Source of the DNA: an uncultured Actinomycetes bacterium
GTDB taxonomy: Bacteria; Actinomycetota; Actinomycetes; Nanopelagicales; Nanopelagicaceae
Reading direction: 5' to 3'
Assembly: GCA_903893085.1 (NCBI GenBank)
Contig: CAITKS010000137.1
Coordinates: 1 to 6,560 of the forward strand
DNA length: 6,560 bases
The translations under genes and the position numbers were made by a program. Of the stretch, positions 1 through 5,329 are shown one piece after another. Every line of letters starts with the position of its first letter. Positions within the stretch are counted from its first letter, which is position 1. The notes under the pieces are model-generated. The model was not told the origin of the DNA. It searched no databases and saw only the letters and a program-made list of their open reading frames with translations.

Positions 1-1
1 A

Positions 2-967
2 GCAGTTCCTCAACTTTCCGGTCGTGGACTTGGACATACAGGTGGAACGTTAGACAAACTCGAATCTATTCCGGGATGGCGCGCATCTTTATCCAATGAA
101 GAAATGCTTAAAGTTCTGCAAGAAACCGGCGCTGTTATATGTGCTGCAGGCGCGGGACTAGCGCCAGCGGATAAGAAACTGTATGCGCTACGAGATGTCA
201 CCGCTACGGTTGAAGCGATTCCACTTATTGCATCTTCAATTATGTCTAAGAAGATTGCTGAAGGAACTTCGGCGCTTATCTTGGATGTAAAAACCGGCAG
301 CGGTGCATTTATGAGTGATCCTGCAAAGGCAGCAGAACTTGCTCGCACAATGGTGCAGCTAGGTTTAGATGCTGGAGTAAAGACGCGTGCACTCGTAACG
401 GCGATGGATGTTCCACTTGGGCTAACTGCCGGAAATGCTCTTGAAGTACGCGAATCTATTGAGGTTTTAGCCGGTGGCGGACCAGCTGATGTTGTTGAAC
501 TTACAATTTTATTGGCGCGCGAAATGATTGATGCCGCAGGCATTAATGGAAAAGATCCAGCGGTTGCACTTCAAGATGGATCTGCAATGGATCATTGGAA
601 GCGGATGATTCGCGCACAAGGTGGCGATCCAGATGCCACCCTTCCAACAGCTCGTGAAACTCATGTTATTACTGCATCCGAATCCGGAATTATGACCAAG
701 ATGGATGCGATGAAAGTTGGCGTTTCTGCTTGGCGTCTTGGCGCAGGTCGATCAAAGCAAGGCGAGAAAGTACAAGCAGGCGCCGGCATTCAAATGCATG
801 CCAAACCTGGTGACTACATTGCAAAAGGTTCGCCTGTGCTAACGCTGCACACAGATGAACCAGCACGCTTTGAGCGAGCTATTGAGATTTTGGATGGGGC
901 GATAGCAATCGTCGAAAATGGACAGGTAGATCGCCTGCCGCTTGTTTTGGAACGGATTACCGGATGA
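2..967 (+). CDS. deoA: Thymidine (pyrimidine-nucleoside) phosphorylase, 5'-truncated by window edge
   Basis: Catalyses phosphorolysis of thymidine/deoxyuridine to the free base and 2-deoxyribose-1-phosphate in the cytoplasm. The frame is open from base 2, and 321 codons are present. The family is usually about 430-440 residues, so roughly 110 N-terminal residues lie upstream of the window. The visible part opens with the family signature SGRGLGHTGGTLDKLESIPG, whose Ser (17-19) is a phosphate-site residue. The pyrimidine-binding trio equivalent to E. coli Arg171, Ser186 and Lys190 is present at 191-193, 236-238 and 248-250. The loop DVKTGSGAFM (284-313) and the C-terminal domain motifs (ALTAMDVPLG-like, AGNALEVRE, LGAGR) follow. 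The ATG at 104 is internal, not the start. The stop overlaps the add start by four bases (ATGA at 964-967), implying one transcript and coupled translation. I see nothing broken. Assignment is very secure; thymidine versus broader pyrimidine specificity cannot be told from sequence. Confidence 0.96.
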   Translation, partial: AVPQLSGRGLGHTGGTLDKLESIPGWRASLSNEEMLKVLQETGAVICAAGAGLAPADKKLYALRDVTATVEAIPLIASSIMSKKIAEGTSALILDVKTGSGAFMSDPAKAAELARTMVQLGLDAGVKTRALVTAMDVPLGLTAGNALEVRESIEVLAGGGPADVVELTILLAREMIDAAGINGKDPAVALQDGSAMDHWKRMIRAQGGDPDATLPTARETHVITASESGIMTKMDAMKVGVSAWRLGAGRSKQGEKVQAGAGIQMHAKPGDYIAKGSPVLTLHTDEPARFERAIEILDGAIAIVENGQVDRLPLVLERITG

Positions 968-2058
968 GCACTTTAAATAAAATACCTTCGCCAGATCAGA
1001 TTCTGCGACTACCTAAAGCGCTGCTACACGATCACTTAGATGGTGGCCTTCGTCCACAAACTATCATTGATATCGCTAAAGAGATCGGACATGAGCTACC
1101 AACTCAGAATGCAACTGAACTTGCAGAATGGTTTCGCGCATCATGTGATTCTGGTTCCCTGGTTCGTTACTTAGAAACGTTCGCACATACTGTTGCCGTA
1201 ATGCAGCGCCATCAAGATGTTGTGCGTGTGGCACGCGAATGCGCAGTAGATCTTGCGCGCGATGGTGTTGTTTACGCCGAAGTTCGTATGGCGCCAGAAC
1301 TGTTGACGGAAAATGGGCTAACTCTCTCTACCGCGATTGAAGCGATACTTGAAGGATTCCGTGCAGGTGAAAAAGAAGCGCTTGCAGAAGGAAACACTAT
1401 TCGAGTTACATCACTGCTCTGCGGAATGCGCCAGAATCAGTTATCTCAAGAAGTTGCTGAATTAGCAGTTAAATATCGTGATAAAGGCGTGGTTGGCTTT
1501 GATATTGCAGGCCCTGAAGATGGATTTCCACCGAGCGATCAACTCGATACCTTCGAATATTTGCGTCGCGAAAATGCACACTTCACGATTCATGCTGGTG
1601 AGGCATATGGATTGCCATCTATTTGGGAAGCTATTCAACTTTGTGGTGCGGAACGTCTCGGACATGGTGTGCGCATAATTGATGATGTAGATCTAAACCA
1701 CACGCCACCACGCCTTGGAAAGTTAGCGGCATATGTTCGCGATCGCCGGATTCCGTTAGAAATGTGCCCATCTTCAAATATTCAGACGGGTGCAGCGGCA
1801 AACTTTGCTGACCACCCAATTGGAGATCTGGCTAAGTTACGTTTTCGCGTTACGGTAAATACAGATAATCGTTTGATGTCAGCGACATCAATGACCCGTG
1901 AAATGAGCGAATTAGTTAACGCCTTTGACTGGACTTTCTTAGACCTGCAGCGCGTAACCATTAATGCGCTAAAGAGTTCATTTATTCCATTTGAAGAGCG
2001 TTTAGCAATTATTGAAAAAGTTGTTAAGCCAGGCTATTTAGCAATTTCTGCCGAATAA
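964..2058 (+). CDS. add: Adenosine deaminase
   Basis: Zinc-dependent hydrolase of the amidohydrolase superfamily that converts adenosine and deoxyadenosine to inosine and deoxyinosine plus ammonia. It has 364 residues, a normal length. Zinc ligands His22 and His24 sit in LLHDHLDGG; His210 and the catalytic Glu213 are in FTIHAGEA; the catalytic His234 is in ERLGHGVRI; the zinc/water Asp301 is in VTVNTDNRLMS. The residue after that Asp is Asn302, where E. coli and animal enzymes have a second Asp (NTDD). I recall NTDN as typical of actinobacterial Add, so this is probably a lineage trait, not damage. VVYAEVRMAPE and LEMCPSSNIQTGA are further family blocks. The start is fixed by the ATGA overlap with deoA; no strong Shine-Dalgarno is seen, so translation is probably coupled. 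Its stop lies three bases from the stop of the converging gene. The inosine product needs a purine nucleoside phosphorylase not present here. Confidence 0.95.
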   Translation: MSTLNKIPSPDQILRLPKALLHDHLDGGLRPQTIIDIAKEIGHELPTQNATELAEWFRASCDSGSLVRYLETFAHTVAVMQRHQDVVRVARECAVDLARDGVVYAEVRMAPELLTENGLTLSTAIEAILEGFRAGEKEALAEGNTIRVTSLLCGMRQNQLSQEVAELAVKYRDKGVVGFDIAGPEDGFPPSDQLDTFEYLRRENAHFTIHAGEAYGLPSIWEAIQLCGAERLGHGVRIIDDVDLNHTPPRLGKLAAYVRDRRIPLEMCPSSNIQTGAAANFADHPIGDLAKLRFRVTVNTDNRLMSATSMTREMSELVNAFDWTFLDLQRVTINALKSSFIPFEERLAIIEKVVKPGYLAISAE

Positions 2059-2061
2059 ACT

Positions 2062-2922
2062 TTAAACCCCGATTGGGTGCCAAACAGACTTTGCTTCAAT
2101 AAATGCGTAAATTCGAGTTGGAGATAGCGCCCCATCAAAACTATGAATTCGCTTTAGGTTTTCCGCGCCAGATACTTTGATATCTGCCCGCTTTTTCTTG
2201 GCGATTCCTGAAATATCAAAACCATCTATATCCATATGTGATGCGGCCCATGGTGCTAATTCATCATGTGAACCAGTAAGAATGTTAATTACGCCGGCAG
2301 GCAAATCACTTGTAGCCAATACTTCAGCGAAGGTCATCGCTGCAATCGCGGCGGAGCCAGGCACCAGTGCAACTACGGTATTTCCAGAAACTATTGCAGG
2401 AGCAATTGCATCGATAAGTGCCAGGAAATTTTCAGCAGGAGCAGCTGCGATAACTCCTTGTGGTTCAGGAATCGTGAAGTTGTAATAAGGCCCTGAAACT
2501 GGGTTGGTAGCTCCAAAAGCGGCCGCTAATTTATCGCTCCAGCCGGCATACCAAACCCAACGATCGATCGCAGTTAGAACTTCATCATGAGCTTTCTTTG
2601 AGGTAACACCAGTTGCTAAAGAGATTTCAGTTGCAAACTGATCTGCGCGGCCTTCCAACATTTCGGCGATGCGATAGAGAATCTGTCCACGGTTGTAGGC
2701 CGTTGCCTTTGCCCAACCGCTTTGGGCAGCGCGCGCAGCAACAACGGCGTCACGTAAGTCTTTTCTCGAAGCAAGTGATGGATTAGCAATTAGCGCACCT
2801 TTAGAAGTTTTTACTTCGTAAACACGACCAGATTCGCTACGAGGGACGGCGCCATTTATATAAAGTTTGTAAGTCTTCTTTACTTCTAAACGATCTACTT
2901 TTTTCTTGGGAGTTGTAGCCAT
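2062..2922 (-). CDS. Truncated, non-catalytic aldehyde dehydrogenase-like protein (ALDH16 C-terminal-domain-like)
   Basis: A 286-residue member of the aldehyde dehydrogenase fold; typical enzymes have about 480. After a lysine-rich leader (residues 1-19) it follows the N-terminal Rossmann part of the family: YKLYINGAVPRSESG, the helix pair around AVVAARAAQSGW (59-70), YNRGQILYRIAEMLEGRADQF, WVWYAGWSDKL, PEPQGVIAAAPAENF and SGNTVV...LPAGVINILTGS (179-218). The cofactor Lys of the usual VVLKPAE is replaced in VVALVPGS, no FTGS motif follows, and the catalytic Glu (LELGG) and Cys (QGxxC) regions are absent. The chain ends in a distinct tail with SGAENLKRIHS and FIEAKSVWHPIG. I recall very similar short partners beside ALDH genes in other Actinobacteria. 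The gene is intact, has a strong Shine-Dalgarno and begins immediately after the TAA of the catalytic ALDH. Inference: it is a structural partner subunit equivalent to the non-catalytic C-terminal domain of ALDH16. Independent dehydrogenase activity is unlikely. Confidence 0.85.
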   Translation of the reverse strand: MATTPKKKVDRLEVKKTYKLYINGAVPRSESGRVYEVKTSKGALIANPSLASRKDLRDAVVAARAAQSGWAKATAYNRGQILYRIAEMLEGRADQFATEISLATGVTSKKAHDEVLTAIDRWVWYAGWSDKLAAAFGATNPVSGPYYNFTIPEPQGVIAAAPAENFLALIDAIAPAIVSGNTVVALVPGSAAIAAMTFAEVLATSDLPAGVINILTGSHDELAPWAASHMDIDGFDISGIAKKKRADIKVSGAENLKRIHSFDGALSPTRIYAFIEAKSVWHPIGV

Positions 2923-4356
2923 TTACTTGCCCTCCTTCAAATATGCCGATAATCCATGCTTGCCACCTTCGCGGCCCCAGCCAGATTCTTTATAACCACC
3001 AAACGGTGACGCTGGATCAAATTTATTAAATGTATTTGCCCACACAACTCCTGCTCGAAGTTGCTGAGTAGCCCACAGGATGCGTGAGCCTTTCTCACTC
3101 CAGATTCCGGCAGAGAGTCCAAATGGTGTGTTATTCGCTTTTTCGATTGCCTCTTGTGGCGTTCTAAATGTGAGAACCGAAAGTACTGGTCCAAATATTT
3201 CTTCACGTGCGATTCGGTGCGCTTGTGTTACTCCGGTGAAAATAGTTGGCGCAAACCAGAATCCCTTTGAAGATAAAGTGCAGGCCGGGCTCCAGCGCTC
3301 GGCTCCCTCGGCATCTCCAGCACTTGCTAGTTCTTGAATCTTCAGCAATTGCTCCCGCGAGTTAATAGCACCTAAATCAGTGTTTTTATCTAAAGGATCA
3401 CCTACGCGAATCTTTGACATGCGCACCTTTAATTTTTCGAGTAATTCTTCTGCGATTCCTTCTTGCAGAATTAAACGTGATCCCGCACAACAAACATGGC
3501 CTTGATTGAAGAAGATACCGTTGACTATTCCTTCGACAGTTTCATCAATTGGGGCATCATCGAATACAACATTTGCACCCTTGCCACCAAGTTCTAGCGT
3601 GGCTTTTTTATCGGTTGCAGCAATCGCGCGGGCTATCTTCTTTCCCACATCGGTTGAACCAGTGAACGCTATTTTATGAATTCCAGGATGGTTAACAATT
3701 GAGGCACCAGTAGTTCCGTCGCCTGTGACGATATTTACGACACCATCTGGAAGTTCAGCCTGTTGGCAAACTTCTGCAAATAAAAGCGCAGTTAGTGATG
3801 TTGTTTCAGCAGGTTTTAATACGACGGTGTTACCGGTTGCCAAAGCTGGTGCAACTTTCCAAGCCAACATCAATAGCGGAAAGTTCCAAGGGATAATCTG
3901 TCCAGCAACTCCGTGTGGTTGTGGAGATTTGCCCAAACCTGCGTAATCTAATTTATCTGCCCAACCCGCATGATAGAAAAAGTGTGCTGCAACAAGTGGA
4001 ATATCGATATCGCGGGTTTCGCGAATTGGCTTTCCGTTATCCAGTGTTTCAAGAACAGCAAATTCGCGGGCGCGCTCTTGCAAGATTCGCGCTATTCGAT
4101 AGAGGTATTTTCCTCGTTCTTTTCCAGATAACTTCGACCAAGTTTTTGTATATGCCTTCTGCGCTGCAGCTACGGCCTTATCAACATCGCTTACGCCACC
4201 AAGAGCGATTTGGCTTAAGACTTCTTCAGTTGCGGGGTTGATGGTTGCAAAGTGGTTTTTACCCGCGACAAATTTGCCATCGATGAAGTGTCCGTATTTC
4301 GCCTTGATATCAACGATAGAACGTGACTCGGGGGCGGGTGCATACTCAAATGTCAT
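2923..4356 (-). CDS. NAD(P)-dependent aldehyde dehydrogenase, catalytic subunit (ALDH superfamily, ALDH16-like partner)
   Basis: Oxidises an aldehyde to the carboxylic acid with NAD(P)+. At 477 residues it is full length for the core ALDH fold. Visible active-site elements: Asn159 in IIPWNFP, Lys181 in VVLKPAE, the cofactor motif FTGSTDVGK (231-239), the general-base Glu255 in LELGGKGANVVF, the nucleophile Cys289 in FNQGHVCCAGSR, and EEIFGPVLS (385-393, with Glu386 and Phe388). The N-terminus EYAPAPESRSIVDIKAKYG and the C-terminal NKFDPASPFGGYKESG...GREGGKHGLSAYLKEG agree with actinobacterial ALDHs I recall beside deoC. The start is the first ATG, 25 bases after the deoC stop; only a weak GGAA precedes it. 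Position after deoC suggests acetaldehyde, the DeoC product, as substrate; this is inference, since substrate specificity cannot be read from the motifs. Annotation pipelines may call it betaine-aldehyde or generic aldehyde dehydrogenase. It abuts a non-catalytic ALDH-like gene, together resembling a split ALDH16. Confidence 0.93.
   Translation of the reverse strand: MTFEYAPAPESRSIVDIKAKYGHFIDGKFVAGKNHFATINPATEEVLSQIALGGVSDVDKAVAAAQKAYTKTWSKLSGKERGKYLYRIARILQERAREFAVLETLDNGKPIRETRDIDIPLVAAHFFYHAGWADKLDYAGLGKSPQPHGVAGQIIPWNFPLLMLAWKVAPALATGNTVVLKPAETTSLTALLFAEVCQQAELPDGVVNIVTGDGTTGASIVNHPGIHKIAFTGSTDVGKKIARAIAATDKKATLELGGKGANVVFDDAPIDETVEGIVNGIFFNQGHVCCAGSRLILQEGIAEELLEKLKVRMSKIRVGDPLDKNTDLGAINSREQLLKIQELASAGDAEGAERWSPACTLSSKGFWFAPTIFTGVTQAHRIAREEIFGPVLSVLTFRTPQEAIEKANNTPFGLSAGIWSEKGSRILWATQQLRAGVVWANTFNKFDPASPFGGYKESGWGREGGKHGLSAYLKEGK
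2931..2937 (-). promoter_or_regulatory. Strong Shine-Dalgarno for the truncated ALDH gene
   Basis: The minus strand reads AAGGAGG eight bases before the ATG at 2922-2920. The site lies inside the last codons of the upstream ALDH gene (its C-terminal KEGK) and is followed directly by TAAATG. It fixes the start of the short ALDH-like gene and argues that this gene is actively translated, independently or by reinitiation, at a level close to that of the upstream gene. Confidence 0.8.
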
Positions 4357-4381
4357 GGCGGGTTCCGGGTTTCTCTTTCTC

Positions 4382-5329
4382 TTAATCGATCGTCACGTAG
4401 TTAGGGCTAGCGTAGTAGCCATCATCTAATTTCATGCGTTGCATCAGCAAATCATTTAGTAATGCACTGGCACCAATTCGGAAAAATTCTGGGGTAAGCC
4501 ATTCAGGACCAGCGGTTTCATTAACTAGCACCAACTGCTTAATCGCATCCTTGGTATTTCGAATTCCACCTGCTGGTTTAACTCCAATACGATGATTTGT
4601 CATCGAATAAAAGTCGCGAACCGCCTCGAGCATGACAAGGACAACAGGGGGAGTTGCGGCAGGTGCCACTTTTCCAGTCGAAGTCTTAATGAAATCCGCT
4701 CCAGCGAGCATCGCAAGGTATGAAGCTTTGCGAACGTTGTCGTAAGTGACTAATTCACCGGTCTCGAAAATGACCTTAAGGTGGGCACGTTCTCCGCAAA
4801 CTTCACGAATTTTTACAATTTCATCAAAGACTAAACCGAACTGTCCAGATAAAAACGCACCGCGGTCAATCACCATATCAATTTCGGCAGCGCCCGCATC
4901 TATTGCATCTTGAGTATCTTGAATCTTTACCTCCATCGATGCGCGCCCTGATGGAAAGGCTGTTGAAACAGCGGCTACAGGAACGTGTTGGCCGCCAATG
5001 GAATCTAAATGTGTTCGTGCAATGCTGACCATGTCGTTGTAAACACAGATGGCTCCAACGCTTGGCACGGTTGAGTCAGTTGGATCTGGACGAACTGCTT
5101 TAGTGCAGAGAGCTCTAACTTTGCCAGCGGTATCAGCGCCTTCTAAAGTTGTTAAATCCACCATTGATATAGCGGTATCAATTGCCCATCGCTTACTAGT
5201 TGTCTTAATGCTGCGAGTTGCCAACATGGCAGCACGCGCTTCTGCGCCTACTTGATCAACACCTGGCAGTTGAGAAAGAAAGTGCTTAAGCGAACTCTCT
5301 GTTCCATCAACAATTCCATAAAAGCTCAT
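4382..5329 (-). CDS. deoC: Deoxyribose-phosphate aldolase, long (eukaryote-like) form
   Basis: Class I aldolase cleaving 2-deoxyribose-5-phosphate to glyceraldehyde-3-phosphate and acetaldehyde through a lysine Schiff base. The Schiff-base Lys215 lies in ADFIKTSTGKV, the second active-site Lys251 in GVKPAGGIR, and the catalytic Asp151 in AAEIDMVID. The protein has 315 residues, against about 220-260 for the short bacterial forms. The extra N-terminal region includes the block ISMVDLTTLEGADT (54-67), and the C-terminal part has FRIGASALLND; both resemble human DERA (about 318 residues). The ATG overlaps the stop of the upstream mutase (ATGA) and has a GAAGGA Shine-Dalgarno nine bases before it, so the start is secure. 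Upstream the mutase probably supplies its substrate, and downstream the ALDH pair can remove the acetaldehyde. All catalytic residues are present. Classification is very secure. Confidence 0.97.
   Translation of the reverse strand: MSFYGIVDGTESSLKHFLSQLPGVDQVGAEARAAMLATRSIKTTSKRWAIDTAISMVDLTTLEGADTAGKVRALCTKAVRPDPTDSTVPSVGAICVYNDMVSIARTHLDSIGGQHVPVAAVSTAFPSGRASMEVKIQDTQDAIDAGAAEIDMVIDRGAFLSGQFGLVFDEIVKIREVCGERAHLKVIFETGELVTYDNVRKASYLAMLAGADFIKTSTGKVAPAATPPVVLVMLEAVRDFYSMTNHRIGVKPAGGIRNTKDAIKQLVLVNETAGPEWLTPEFFRIGASALLNDLLMQRMKLDDGYYASPNYVTID

Noticed and set aside
104..106. ATG as the start of thymidine phosphorylase
   Set aside because: The frame is open to the window edge and the 34 codons before this ATG encode the conserved SGRGLGHTGGT block, so the true start is upstream of the window.
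10..543. A 177-codon open frame on the minus strand, antisense to deoA
   Set aside because: It lies wholly opposite strongly conserved deoA sequence, has low-complexity Ser/Ala/Pro composition typical of an antisense shadow, and matches no family I know.
2066..2078. Possible terminator hairpin (ACCC, five-base loop, GGGT) followed on the minus strand by TTTAAAGTTT
   Set aside because: The stem is only four base pairs and the downstream tract is broken by AAAG; too weak to call.
2062..2922. The short ALDH-like gene as a decaying pseudogene
   Set aside because: It has an intact frame, a strong Shine-Dalgarno, a specific C-terminal tail and similarity to short partners I recall in related bacteria; the missing catalytic half looks like a family feature, not recent damage.
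4357..4381. Promoter or regulatory site in the gap between deoC and the catalytic ALDH gene
   Set aside because: Twenty-five bases are too short for a convincing promoter; I see no -10/-35 pair and only a weak GGAA before the start.
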